DNA of 64,000 bases from Streptomyces djakartensis (GTDB taxonomy: Bacteria > Actinomycetota > Actinomycetes > Streptomycetales > Streptomycetaceae). Shown here one piece after another: positions 8,372-19,412 of this stretch. The translations under genes and the position numbers were made by a program. Position 1 is the first letter of the stretch, and every line of letters starts with the position of its first letter. The notes under the pieces are model-generated. The model worked only from the letters and a program-made list of their open reading frames with translations, made no database searches and was not told where the DNA came from. The stretch lies in the NCBI RefSeq assembly GCF_014651075.1, contig NZ_BMWE01000001.1, positions 124,001-188,000 of the forward strand, written 5' to 3'.

Positions 8372-8396
8372 CACCCGGCCGCTCCGCGGCCGGGTG
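8372..8396. repeat. 11-bp perfect hairpin in the tnpB remnant
   Basis: CACCCGGCCGC, loop TCC, GCGGCCGGGTG. It lies upstream of the surviving tnpB segment, on the ispH side. It may be a left-end structure of the element or an accidental stem in GC-rich DNA. With the right-end hairpin it brackets the remnant. Confidence 0.4.
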
Positions 8397-8533
8397 CGGG
8401 CTGCGATGCCGCGGCGCTGCGCGCTGCGAGCACGAGGGCGCGATTCCTCCCGGGGCCGAAGCCCTGGGGTTCCTCGCAAGAACAGGCTGAACGTCACAGG
8501 CGGGGCAGCGGTCGCCGCCCCGCCTGTCCCCGA

Positions 8534-9583
8534 TCACTCCCCGGGATTTTCACCGGCCTCGACACCGGCACCGGCCGCGGCACCGGCCCCGCCGCGCTCG
8601 GCGACCAGCGTCGCCGCCTCCTCGCGCAGGTCGCGGCGCAGCTCCTTGGGCAGCGAGAAGGTGATGGACTCCTCGGCCGCCTTGACGATCTCGACGTCCT
8701 CGAAGCCGCGCTGGGAGAGGAACTCGAGGACCTGCTCGACCAGGACCTCCGGGACGGAGGCGCCGGAGGTGACACCGACCGTGCTCACACCCTCCAGCCA
8801 GGCCTCGTCGATCTCCTCGGCGAAGTCCACGAGGTAGGCCTCCCGGGCCCCCGCGATCTTGGCGACCTCGACGAGCCGCTTGGAGTTGGAGGAGTTGCGC
8901 GAGCCGACCACGATGACCAGGTCCGACTCGGCGCCCATCTGCTTCACGGCCAGCTGGCGGTTCTGCGTGGCGTAGCAGATGTCGTCGCTGGGCGGGGAGA
9001 TGAGCTGCGGGAACTTTTCCTTCAGGGCGTCGACGGTCTCCATGGTCTCGTCGACGGACAGCGTGGTCTGGGAGAGCCAGACGACCTTGGACGGATCACG
9101 GACCTCGACCTTCGCCACATCGCCCGGCCCGTCGACGAGCTGGATGTGGTCGGGGGCCTCGCCGGAGGTGCCGATGACCTCCTCGTGGCCCTCGTGGCCG
9201 ATCAGGAGGATGTCGTAGTCCTCGCTCGCGAAGCGGACGGCTTCCTTGTGGACCTTGGTGACCAGGGGGCAGGTGGCGTCGATGGTGGCGAGCCTGCCGC
9301 GCTCGGCCTCCTCGTGGACGACGGGGGCGACGCCGTGCGCGGAGAACATGACGATGTTGCCCGGGGGGACCTCCTCCGTCTGCTCGACGAAGATCGCGCC
9401 CTTCTTCTCCAGGGTCTGCACGACGTACTTGTTGTGGACGATCTCGTGCCGGACGTAGACCGGAGCGCCGTACTGCTCCAGCGCTTTCTCGACGGCGATC
9501 ACGGCGCGGTCCACACCCGCGCAGTAGCCCCGGGGGGCGGCGAGCAGGACACGGCGGCCAGGCGAAGCAGACATGCGTCCCAT
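8534..9583 (-). CDS. ispH: 4-hydroxy-3-methylbut-2-enyl diphosphate reductase
   Basis: This is the last enzyme of the MEP isoprenoid pathway, making IPP and DMAPP. The protein (349 residues from the ATG at 9583) has the three 4Fe-4S cysteines in [15 protein letters not shown] and DDICYAT, and substrate contacts HEIVHN and SAHGV. An alternative ATG at 9574 gives a protein starting MSASPG that agrees better with usual N-termini. The frame stays open far upstream through the divergent xseA, but that part is not coding. It is divergent from xseA with a 78-bp gap. Confidence 0.95.
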   Translation of the reverse strand: MGRMSASPGRRVLLAAPRGYCAGVDRAVIAVEKALEQYGAPVYVRHEIVHNKYVVQTLEKKGAIFVEQTEEVPPGNIVMFSAHGVAPVVHEEAERGRLATIDATCPLVTKVHKEAVRFASEDYDILLIGHEGHEEVIGTSGEAPDHIQLVDGPGDVAKVEVRDPSKVVWLSQTTLSVDETMETVDALKEKFPQLISPPSDDICYATQNRQLAVKQMGAESDLVIVVGSRNSSNSKRLVEVAKIAGAREAYLVDFAEEIDEAWLEGVSTVGVTSGASVPEVLVEQVLEFLSQRGFEDVEIVKAAEESITFSLPKELRRDLREEAATLVAERGGAGAAAGAGVEAGENPGE

Positions 9584-9661
9584 CGTAAGGCCGCGTCCCG
9601 CGGGTCGAAGATCGCGCCCGGGTGAGCCGTGTTGTCGGCGGCGCCCACTACTCTCGCGGGC

Positions 9662-10870
9662 ATGGCTGTGAACACGTCCGCGGAATCCCCGCTCCCCGTC
9701 GGTGAGGTGTCGCGCCTCATCGGGGGGTGGATCGACCGGCTCGGGGCGGTGTGGGTCGAGGGCCAGATCACGCAGTTGTCGCGGCGCCCGGGCGCGGGTG
9801 TGGTGTTCCTGACGCTTCGGGACCCGTCGTACGACATCTCCGTCAGCGTCACCTGCTACCGGCAGGTGTTCGACGCGGTGGCGGACGTGGTGAGCGAGGG
9901 CGCCCGGGTCGTCGTGCTGGCGAAGCCCGAGTGGTACGCCCCGCGGGGGCAGCTGTCGCTGCGGGCGGCCGAGATACGGCCCGTCGGCGTCGGTGAGCTG
10001 CTCGCGCGCCTGGAGCAGCTGAAGAAGGCCCTCACGCGGGAGGGCCTGTTCGCGCCGGAGCGGAAGAAGCCGCTGCCCTTCCTGCCGCAGCTGGTCGGAC
10101 TGGTCTGCGGGCGGGCCTCGGCCGCCGAGCGGGACGTCCTGGAGAACGCCCGGCACCGGTGGCCCGCGGTGCGCTTCGAGGTGCGCAACGTCGCCGTGCA
10201 GGGCGTGCACGCCGTGCCGCAGGTCGTGCAGGCCGTGAAGGAGCTCGACGCGCTCGAGGACGTGGACGTGATCATCGTGGCGCGGGGCGGCGGCAGTGTG
10301 GAGGACCTGCTGCCGTTCTCCGACGAGCAGCTGATCCGGACGGTGGCGCAGTGCCGTACGCCCGTGGTGTCCGCCATCGGGCACGAGCCCGACAACCCGC
10401 TCCTCGACCACGTGGCCGACCTGCGCGCCTCCACACCGACCGACGCCGCCAAGAAGGTCGTGCCGGACGTCGGCGAGGAGTACGAGCGGGTGCGGCTGCT
10501 GCGGGACCGGGCGCGGCGGTGCGTGGCGGCGCTGGTCGAGCGGGAGGAGCGCGGGCTGGCCCACGCGCTGGCCCGGCCGTCGATAGAGGATCCGCACCGG
10601 ATGATCGACGAGCGCGCCGACCAGGTGGCGGACCTGCTCGACCGGGGCCGGCGCTGTCTGCGGCACCAGCTGGACCGGGCGGACTCGGAGCTGACGCACA
10701 CGCACGCGCGGGTGGTGGCCCTCTCCCCCGCCGCCACCCTGAGGCGCGGGTACGCCGTGCTGCAGAAGGCGGACGGGCACGCGGTCCGCGACCCGGGCGA
10801 GGTGGAGGCCGGCGAGGCGCTGCGCGCGCGGGTCGGTGAGGGTGAGTTCTCCGTACGAGTGGACACATAG
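9662..10870 (+). CDS. xseA: Exodeoxyribonuclease VII large subunit
   Basis: A 402-residue protein with the N-terminal OB fold ([24 protein letters not shown]) and the catalytic region with [29 protein letters not shown] and [13 protein letters not shown]. The C-terminal helices that wind around the small subunits end with the RGYAVLQ segment. It degrades single-stranded DNA to acid-soluble oligonucleotides with XseB. The ATG at 9662 was preferred to an upstream TTG because it precedes the OB fold. xseB follows after nine bases. Confidence 0.95.
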   Translation: MAVNTSAESPLPVGEVSRLIGGWIDRLGAVWVEGQITQLSRRPGAGVVFLTLRDPSYDISVSVTCYRQVFDAVADVVSEGARVVVLAKPEWYAPRGQLSLRAAEIRPVGVGELLARLEQLKKALTREGLFAPERKKPLPFLPQLVGLVCGRASAAERDVLENARHRWPAVRFEVRNVAVQGVHAVPQVVQAVKELDALEDVDVIIVARGGGSVEDLLPFSDEQLIRTVAQCRTPVVSAIGHEPDNPLLDHVADLRASTPTDAAKKVVPDVGEEYERVRLLRDRARRCVAALVEREERGLAHALARPSIEDPHRMIDERADQVADLLDRGRRCLRHQLDRADSELTHTHARVVALSPAATLRRGYAVLQKADGHAVRDPGEVEAGEALRARVGEGEFSVRVDT

Positions 10871-10879
10871 GGTGGGTGG

Positions 10880-11125
10880 ATGACCAGCGAGGTTGATGAG
10901 ACGCCGGGCATGGCCGAGGCGCTCGGGTACGAGCAGGCGCGGGACGAGCTGATCGAGGTCGTCCGGCGCCTGGAGGCGGGCGGTACGACGCTGGAGGAGT
11001 CCCTCGCGCTCTGGGAGCGCGGCGAGGAGCTGGCCAAGGTGTGCCGGCGCTGGCTGGACGGGGCGCGGGAGCGGCTGGACGCGGCGCTGGCGGAGGAGGC
11101 CGGGGAAGCGGGAGAGGCCGAGTAG
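10880..11125 (+). CDS. xseB: Exodeoxyribonuclease VII small subunit
   Basis: An 81-residue, largely helical protein with the XseB signature [37 protein letters not shown] broken across two helices, of usual family length. It forms the arm of the exonuclease VII complex with XseA, encoded directly upstream. The start overlaps a GGGTGGG sequence that may act as the ribosome site. Confidence 0.95.
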   Translation: MTSEVDETPGMAEALGYEQARDELIEVVRRLEAGGTTLEESLALWERGEELAKVCRRWLDGARERLDAALAEEAGEAGEAE

Positions 11126-11173
11126 TCGTGGACCGGTTCGGGTCGGGGTGACACACGACACCCTGATGATAGT

Positions 11174-11189
11174 TGAAGGTTGAACTTCA
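11174..11189. promoter_or_regulatory. Inverted and direct repeat upstream of the nitroreductase gene
   Basis: TGAAG and CTTCA arms six bases apart are embedded in two TTGAA direct repeats (11173-11177 and 11180-11184). The site lies about 65 bp before the ATG at 11252, in a locally AT-rich stretch. TTGAA/TTCAA half-sites are typical of MarR-type operators, so a redox or organic-acid responsive regulator is plausible. Confidence 0.4.
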
Positions 11190-11251
11190 CTGGCGTACGG
11201 TCGGAACCGTCAGCCGATCTTCGGACCCGACAGCTGCGAGAAAGTGCATCC

Positions 11252-11842
11252 ATGTCCCTCGTTCTTGACCCCGCCGCCCAGGACCTGCTGTTCCGCGAGG
11301 CCCGCACCGCCAACACCTTCACCGACGAGCCGGTGACCGACGAGCAGGTGCAGGCGATCTACGACCTGGTCAAGTACGGTCCGACCGCCTTCAACCAGAC
11401 CCCGCTGCGCATCACCCTGGTCCGCTCCCCCGAGGCCCGCGAGCGTCTGGTCGCGCACATGGCCGAGGGCAACCGGCCCAAGACGGCGAGCGCCCCGCTG
11501 GTCGCGATCCTCTCCGCGGACAACGAGTTCCACGAGGAGCTGCCGCACCTGTTCCCGGCCATGCCGCAGGTGAAGGACCTCTTCTTCGCCGAGCGCCCGG
11601 TCCGCGAGAACGCCGCCGCGCTGAACGCCGCCCTCCAGGCCGCGTACTTCATCGTCGGCGTCCGCGCCGCCGGTCTGGCCGCCGGCCCGATGACCGGCTT
11701 CGACTTCGAGGGCGTCCGCAAGGAGTTCCTGGACGCCGACCACACCCCGCTGATGGTCGTCAACATCGGCCGCCTGGGCCCGGACGCCTGGTACCCGCGC
11801 GCCCCGCGGCTGGAGTTCGACCAGGTCGTCAAGACGGTCTGA
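11252..11842 (+). CDS. Malonic semialdehyde reductase-like nitroreductase (RutE/HadB type)
   Basis: A 196-residue FMN nitroreductase-fold protein with FREARTANTFTDEPVTDEQV, YGPTAFNQTPLR and the RutE-type AGPMTGFDFEGVRKEFL segment. RutE members reduce malonic semialdehyde to 3-hydroxypropionate; others act on nitro or quinone compounds. No rut operon is present nearby, so the physiological substrate is uncertain. The ATG at 11252 is used because the longer reading frame begins inside the repeat-containing promoter region. Confidence 0.85.
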   Translation: MSLVLDPAAQDLLFREARTANTFTDEPVTDEQVQAIYDLVKYGPTAFNQTPLRITLVRSPEARERLVAHMAEGNRPKTASAPLVAILSADNEFHEELPHLFPAMPQVKDLFFAERPVRENAAALNAALQAAYFIVGVRAAGLAAGPMTGFDFEGVRKEFLDADHTPLMVVNIGRLGPDAWYPRAPRLEFDQVVKTV

Positions 11843-11877
11843 GATCCGCGCACACGCTCTGAGATCAGCACACAGCA

Positions 11878-11905
11878 AAGGCCCCCGGCGCGCGCCGGGG
11901 GCCTT
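11878..11905. terminator. Bidirectional terminator between convergent genes
   Basis: A 28-bp perfect palindrome (arms AAGGCCCCCGGCGC and GCGCCGGGGGCCTT) lies between the nitroreductase stop and the DUF4245 stop. AA/TT at the two ends gives a short U-tract in either direction. Confidence 0.85.
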
Positions 11906-11923
11906 CCCTGTGTGCGGCGGGTG

Positions 11924-12448
11924 TCACTCCGCCTTCAGCGCGTCCGCCATCTTCGTCAGCTGCGCGAACGACGCGGTGCCCGTCACGACCGTCGTCGAGC
12001 CCTCGGTGCCCTCCAGGACCAGCGCGTCGTAGCGGCCCCCCACGTAGCGGGTCCAGGTCCGGCCGTCGATCTTCTCGGTCTTCCCGGTCTCCTGCGCGCC
12101 CTTGGTGCGCTCGTCGACGAAGACCGGGCGCGGCTGAGTGGACTGCTCGACCGCCACGTACTCCCCTTCGGGATCGTGGAAGCCGAGGTGCCAGGCGTCG
12201 AAGTCGTCACCCTGATAGCGGACGGAGGTGGCCTTCCATGCGTCGGGCAGTCCTTCGGGCGCGGCCACGGGGTACGGAGCCGCGCGGCGGGCCGTGAGCA
12301 GCTCGACCCGGTAGTCGACGCGCTTGACCTCGCGCGGGCTCTCGTCGTGCGGGATGAAGAGGTATATGAAGCCCGCGACCAGGACGATGACACCCATGGA
12401 GAGGATCATGTCCCGCGCCGTCTTCTGCTTGCCGTTCGTGCCTGCCAC
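11924..12448 (-). CDS. DUF4245 membrane-anchored protein
   Basis: 174 residues with a single N-terminal membrane segment (about 14-32, [18 protein letters not shown]) and an extracytoplasmic DUF4245 domain containing [16 protein letters not shown] and the C-terminal [19 protein letters not shown]. Conserved in actinobacteria beside glpX; the function is unknown. It is divergent from glpX. Confidence 0.88.
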   Translation of the reverse strand: MAGTNGKQKTARDMILSMGVIVLVAGFIYLFIPHDESPREVKRVDYRVELLTARRAAPYPVAAPEGLPDAWKATSVRYQGDDFDAWHLGFHDPEGEYVAVEQSTQPRPVFVDERTKGAQETGKTEKIDGRTWTRYVGGRYDALVLEGTEGSTTVVTGTASFAQLTKMADALKAE

Positions 12449-12576
12449 GCCCCCTATCGTCGCAGGTGCTGAGCGCGCTCATCCGTGGGGGCCCCTGCTC
12501 ATTTTGCGGTCTCAGAGATAGAGTCGGTCGACAGAACCCTCTTTCCGGCCGTCGTCGTACAGAAAGGTGCGCTCCG

Positions 12577-13611
12577 ATGACCGAGCATCATCACTTGCCG
12601 TCCGAACTGGATGTGCCCTCCGAGGCCCCCGACCGCAACCTCGCCCTCGAGCTGGTCCGGGTGACCGAGGCGGCGGCGATGGCCGCGGGCCGCTGGGTCG
12701 GACGCGGTGACAAGAACGGCGCCGACGGCGCCGCGGTGCGCGCCATGCGCACCCTCGTCTCCACCGTCTCGATGAACGGCGTCGTCGTCATCGGCGAGGG
12801 CGAGAAGGACGAGGCCCCGATGCTGTTCAACGGGGAGCACGTGGGCGACGGGACGGGGCCCGAGTGCGACATCGCCGTCGACCCGATCGACGGCACCACG
12901 CTGACCGCGAAGGGCATGACGAACGCGATCGCGGTGCTGGCCGCCGCCGAGCGCGGTTCCATGTTCGACCCGTCGGCGGTCTTCTACATGGACAAGCTCG
13001 TCACCGGGCCCGAGGCGGCCGACTTCGTCGACATCAACGCGCCGGTGTCGGTGAACATCCGCCGGGTCGCCAAGGCGAAGCGGTCCGCGCCGGAGGACGT
13101 CACCGTGGTGATCCTCGACCGGCCGCGGCACGAGGGCATCATCAAGGAGATCCGGGACACCGGGGCGCGCATCAAGCTGATCTCCGACGGCGATGTCGCC
13201 GGCTCCATCCTGGCGCTGCGCGAGGGCACGGGCGTCGATCTGCTGCTCGGCGTCGGCGGCACGCCGGAGGGGATCATCTCGGCCTGTGCGGTGAAGTGCC
13301 TGGGCGGCACGATCCAGGGCAAGCTGTGGCCCAAGGACGACGAGGAGCGGCAGCGGGCGGTCGACGCGGGGCATGATCTGGACCGGGTGCTGACCACGGA
13401 GGACCTGGTCACCGGGGAGAACGTGTTCTTCGTGGCCACGGGCATCACCGACGGGGAGCTGCTGCGGGGGGTCCGGTACCGGGCCGAGACCGCTACGACC
13501 GACTCGATCGTGATGCGGTCGCGGTCGGGGACGGTGCGGAGGATTTCCTCGGAGCACCGGCTGAGCAAGCTGCGGGCGTACAGCGCGATCGACTTCGACA
13601 AGGGGAAGTAG
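12577..13611 (+). CDS. glpX: Class II fructose-1,6-bisphosphatase
   Basis: 344 residues, starting at the ATG preceded by AGAAAGG (12561-12567). Metal and substrate motifs include [15 protein letters not shown], the DPIDGTT signature, [11 protein letters not shown] and [14 protein letters not shown]. The Li-sensitive, Mn- or Mg-dependent enzyme hydrolyses FBP to fructose-6-phosphate. Most actinobacteria rely on this GlpX type for gluconeogenesis. A double hairpin follows the stop. Confidence 0.96.
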   Translation: MTEHHHLPSELDVPSEAPDRNLALELVRVTEAAAMAAGRWVGRGDKNGADGAAVRAMRTLVSTVSMNGVVVIGEGEKDEAPMLFNGEHVGDGTGPECDIAVDPIDGTTLTAKGMTNAIAVLAAAERGSMFDPSAVFYMDKLVTGPEAADFVDINAPVSVNIRRVAKAKRSAPEDVTVVILDRPRHEGIIKEIRDTGARIKLISDGDVAGSILALREGTGVDLLLGVGGTPEGIISACAVKCLGGTIQGKLWPKDDEERQRAVDAGHDLDRVLTTEDLVTGENVFFVATGITDGELLRGVRYRAETATTDSIVMRSRSGTVRRISSEHRLSKLRAYSAIDFDKGK

Positions 13612-13624
13612 CGGGACACCGTGA

Positions 13625-13686
13625 GACCGGAGGCAGCTCTCCGGTCATGCCGAAGGGCGCCCCCGGTGCGGTGGGGGCGCCCTTCG
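13625..13686. terminator. Two consecutive hairpins after glpX
   Basis: GACCGGAG/CTCCGGTC (13625-13646, 6-nt loop) is followed by CGAAGGGCGCCCCC/GGGGGCGCCCTTCG (13651-13686, 8-nt loop). They lie between convergent glpX and the whiB-like gene and probably stop transcription from both sides. No U-tract is obvious. Confidence 0.8.
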
Positions 13687-13736
13687 AGGTGTTGCCCGGT
13701 GTGCTGCTCGACGTGCCGCTGAAGGCTTGTGGGCGG

Positions 13737-14114
13737 TCAGCCCGCCGCGGCTATCCGGTTCGCCGAGCGGGCCGCCTTCTTCAGCTCCAGATCGCGGCGG
13801 CGGCGGCGCGCCAGGACCACGCGGCGTTCGGCGGCGGTCAGACCGCCCCAGACGCCGTAGGGCTCGGGCTGCAGCAGGGCGTGCTCGCGGCATTCCACCA
13901 TGACCGGACAGCGGGCGCAGACCCGCTTCGCAGCCTCTTCCCGGGAGAGCCGGGCGGCCGTCGGTTCCTTGGAGGGGGCGAAGAAGAGGCCGGCCTCGTC
14001 GCGCCGGCACACCGCCTCGGTGTGCCACGGGGCGTCTTGGTCCCTGTCTCGCACTGGCACCCGCGGGGCCGGAACGGCAGCTACCTGCAGAGACGAATGC
14101 GGCGGTTGCAGCAC
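13737..14114 (-). CDS. wblI: WhiB-like iron-sulfur transcription factor
   Basis: 125 residues with the four cluster cysteines Cys36, Cys66-x2-Cys69 and Cys75, then the GVWGG turn (87-91) and a basic C-terminal DNA-binding stretch RRRRRDLELKKAARS. WhiB-like proteins bind a redox-sensitive 4Fe-4S cluster and act with principal sigma factors. The symbol rests on synteny with S. coelicolor from memory (next to glpX); the family call itself is firm. It converges on glpX. Confidence 0.85.
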   Translation of the reverse strand: MLQPPHSSLQVAAVPAPRVPVRDRDQDAPWHTEAVCRRDEAGLFFAPSKEPTAARLSREEAAKRVCARCPVMVECREHALLQPEPYGVWGGLTAAERRVVLARRRRRDLELKKAARSANRIAAAG

Positions 14115-14287
14115 GGTCTACTCCTGACGACGGCTTCGCGAGCGAGAGACGATGCAGCAAGGCCTACCCGCTGTGCGCGCGCCTATGCACTGAGTTCCCA
14201 ACCGCTGGTTCGGCCCCCGGTCTCCCCTCCGTCGGGCCGCGCACGAGCAGGGCGATTTGCCCTGAACGCCGGACGGATTCGCGAGTG

Positions 14288-14989
14288 TCAATGGCCGAGA
14301 TGCTTGCGCAAACCCTTGTCGGCCTTGCGCTGCACCCGGTCGAGGATGTCCGCGACGACCCTCCCGCGCCGTGGGCGCGCCTCGATGCTGCCCAGCACGG
14401 CCCAGCCGTCGACGTAGACGACCGGGGCGTCCGGTTCGCCCGAGTCGAGCGTGTCCACCTCGAAGCTGCCGAGCACACCGCCGCCCGTGCCGCGCAGCGA
14501 CACGTTCTCCGGGACGCGGATCCCGACACTGCCGAAGAGCGCGAAGGACTTGATCACGACGTGCTGGTGGTCGAAGAGCGCCTCACTGAGGTCGATCTCC
14601 ACACTGCCGAAGATCGCGTACGCGTGGATACGGCCGCCTGTGCGCCAGCGGCCCTTGCGGACCGCGCCGCTGAAGATCGCCACCACGTTGTCGTCCGGGT
14701 CGACCGGAACGGCGCCCGCGATCGGCCGATGCGGGGCCGGAGCCCGGGACGGGCCGCCCGGGCCCTGGCGGTGGGCGGCGGGCAGGTCCCGTATGTGGAC
14801 CTCCAGCTCGCCGACCGTCTTGGCGCGCAGCACCCCTTCGACGCGCTCGGCGTGCTCGTCCGCGGTGAGACGGCCCTCGGCGAGGGCGTCGTGCAGGATG
14901 TCGGCGATCCGGTCGCGCTCGGCGTCGGAGGCGCGGAGCCCGGAGGCGGCCGGCGTCTGCTTCTGGAGGTCCTGCTTCTGAAGGTCCAC
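14288..14989 (-). CDS. DUF1707 protein with LiaF-like C-terminal domain
   Basis: 233 residues. An N-terminal DUF1707 helical domain (about 17-70, LRASDAERDRIADILHDALAEGRL then ADEHAERVEGVLRAKT) is followed by a Pro-rich linker and a repeated beta region with AIFGSVEIDL, ALFGSVGIRVPENV and AVLGSIEARP, like the cell-wall-stress C-domain. A DNA- or protein-binding role in envelope stress is often proposed, but nothing specific is known. It is divergent from fumB. Confidence 0.85.
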   Translation of the reverse strand: MDLQKQDLQKQTPAASGLRASDAERDRIADILHDALAEGRLTADEHAERVEGVLRAKTVGELEVHIRDLPAAHRQGPGGPSRAPAPHRPIAGAVPVDPDDNVVAIFSGAVRKGRWRTGGRIHAYAIFGSVEIDLSEALFDHQHVVIKSFALFGSVGIRVPENVSLRGTGGGVLGSFEVDTLDSGEPDAPVVYVDGWAVLGSIEARPRRGRVVADILDRVQRKADKGLRKHLGH

Positions 14990-15155
14990 GGCAGCAGCGT
15001 ACCGAAGACACGATAGATCGCGATACCCTCCGCGGTGCTCGACTGTGACGAACTGAGCCTTACCTCACAAGCTCGCCGTCAGCGGCAGGTTCTACGCTGG
15101 TGGGCGCTCGCCAAAGGAGGCGGGCCGCCGTCCGCAGAGTGAGGAATGGGCTGAG

Positions 15156-16826
<1,671 letters not shown>

Positions 16827-16832
16827 TGCCCC

Positions 16833-16867
16833 GGGGCGGCGGGGTCGGATCCCGCCCCCGCCGCCCC
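16833..16867 (+). terminator. Hairpin after fumB
   Basis: GGGGCGGCGGGG and CCCCGCCGCCCC form a 12-bp stem with an 11-nt loop immediately after the fumB stop. It implies that fumC has its own promoter in the roughly 80 bp that follow. Confidence 0.7.
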
Positions 16868-16946
16868 GCCCCGTTCCCTCCGGCGGGGTCTCCGCCCCCC
16901 GCCCCGGTCCAGGAACATCACCGCCCTCTCGATCGCTATAGCCGGT

Positions 16947-18335
<1,389 letters not shown>

Positions 18336-18357
18336 CGTTTCGCGACGCACGTGCGCC

Positions 18358-18383
18358 CGGCGCGTGAACCGTGACACGCGCCG
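18358..18383 (+). terminator. Hairpin after fumC
   Basis: CGGCGCGTG and CACGCGCCG pair around an 8-nt loop, about 22 bases after the fumC stop. Confidence 0.65.
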
Positions 18384-18392
18384 CAGCGTCGT

Positions 18393-18412
18393 GTGCCCAT
18401 GGCACCTAATAT
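18393..18412 (+). promoter_or_regulatory. Palindrome and -10 element, probable leaderless start
   Basis: GTGCC-CAT-GGCAC (18393-18405) is directly followed by TAATAT (18407-18412), a strong -10 match seven bases before the ATG at 18419. Transcription would start at or near the A of the ATG, and no SD is present, so the DUF402 mRNA is probably leaderless. The palindrome overlaps the core promoter, so a repressor there would block it. Confidence 0.5.
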
Positions 18413-18418
18413 CTGTGC

Positions 18419-19111
18419 ATGGCAGAGGGCGGAGCGGTGAGACGCGTGGGAACGGGCGGTGCGGCGGGCTTCTGGGCGCCCGGGAGCCGGATTCTGTGGC
18501 GGTACCGGGAGAACGGCGGAGCGGGTTTCCACATCGCGCGCCCCGTCACCGTCGTACGGGACGACGCGGAGCTGCTCGCCGTGTGGCTGGCGCCGGGCAC
18601 CGAGTGCGTGAAGCCCGTGCTCGCCGACGGCACCCCCGTGCACCTGGAACCGCTTCAGTCGCGCTACACCAAGCCGCGGACCGTGCAGCGCGACCGGTGG
18701 TTCGGCACCGGCGTCCTGAAGCTGGCCCGCCCCGGCGAGCCCTGGTCGGTGTGGCTGTTCTGGGAGCCGGGCTGGCTCTTCAAGAACTGGTACGTGAACC
18801 TGGAGGAGCCGCTGACCCGCTGGGAGGGCGGCGTGGACTCCGTCGACCACTTCCTGGACATCTCCGTCCACCCGGACCGCAGCTGGCACTGGCGCGACGA
18901 GGACGAGTTCGCCCAGGCCCGGCGGGACGGGCTGATGGACGACCGGCAGGCCGAGAGTGTGCGGGCGGCCGGCCGGGCGGCGGTGGAAGTGATCCACTCC
19001 TGGGGGCCGCCGTTCTCGGAAGGCTGGCAGCAGTGGCGCCCGGATTCGTCCTGGACGGTACCGTCACTCCCGGAAGACTGGGACCGTACGCCCGCGCAAG
19101 TGTCCTCATGA
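18419..19111 (+). CDS. DUF402 (FomD-like) protein
   Basis: 230 residues of the DUF402 fold: WRYRENGGAGFHIARPVTVV, LAVWLAPGTECVKPV, then the core WLFWEPGWLFKNWYVNLEEP and VDHFLDISVHPDRSWHWRDEDEF with the acidic metal-binding residues. Family members such as FomD hydrolyse CMP-phosphonates or nucleoside diphosphates. The substrate here is unknown. The ATG lies seven bases after a TAATAT box. Confidence 0.88.
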   Translation: MAEGGAVRRVGTGGAAGFWAPGSRILWRYRENGGAGFHIARPVTVVRDDAELLAVWLAPGTECVKPVLADGTPVHLEPLQSRYTKPRTVQRDRWFGTGVLKLARPGEPWSVWLFWEPGWLFKNWYVNLEEPLTRWEGGVDSVDHFLDISVHPDRSWHWRDEDEFAQARRDGLMDDRQAESVRAAGRAAVEVIHSWGPPFSEGWQQWRPDSSWTVPSLPEDWDRTPAQVSS

Positions 19112-19337
19112 GACCCTTGATGCGCCCCCGGGCAAGAAACGTAGGATCGTCCTCCGCAAGGGCGCGCGGCGGCAACTGCGGGAGCACGCGCTGGGCTTGA
19201 CCGATCGTCACCGAGGGGCGGCAGGACGTGAGCGAGGGGTACGAGGGCAACACCGGGAGAGCCTGCGCCGCAGGCTCCCAGGGCTGCGGGCGGTCCGCCG
19301 GTGGCACAGGCACAACCTCTGACCACGCGGGAATTCC

Positions 19338-19363
19338 GTTCCTGGGGCACGTATTCCGGGTAT
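19338..19363 (+). promoter_or_regulatory. SigB-like promoter for the PP2C gene
   Basis: GTTCC (19338-19342) and GGGTAT (19358-19363) are 15 bases apart, matching the SigB/SigF-class consensus (GTTT, 14-16 bp, GGGTAY). The predicted start is near 19371, about 40 bases before the first ATG. The gene encodes a PP2C/anti-sigma type protein, so control by a general-stress sigma factor is coherent. The 19112-19337 stretch before it shows no convincing gene. Confidence 0.6.
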
Positions 19364-19412
19364 CGGAGTTTCGGCGGGACCACCTGCACGTACGGCGTGC
19401 AGCCCCGGACGG

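Noticed and set aside
9584..11161. Upstream extension of the ispH frame
   Set aside because: The open frame continues antisense through xseA, but IspH homology begins at about 9574. The extension is not protein-like.
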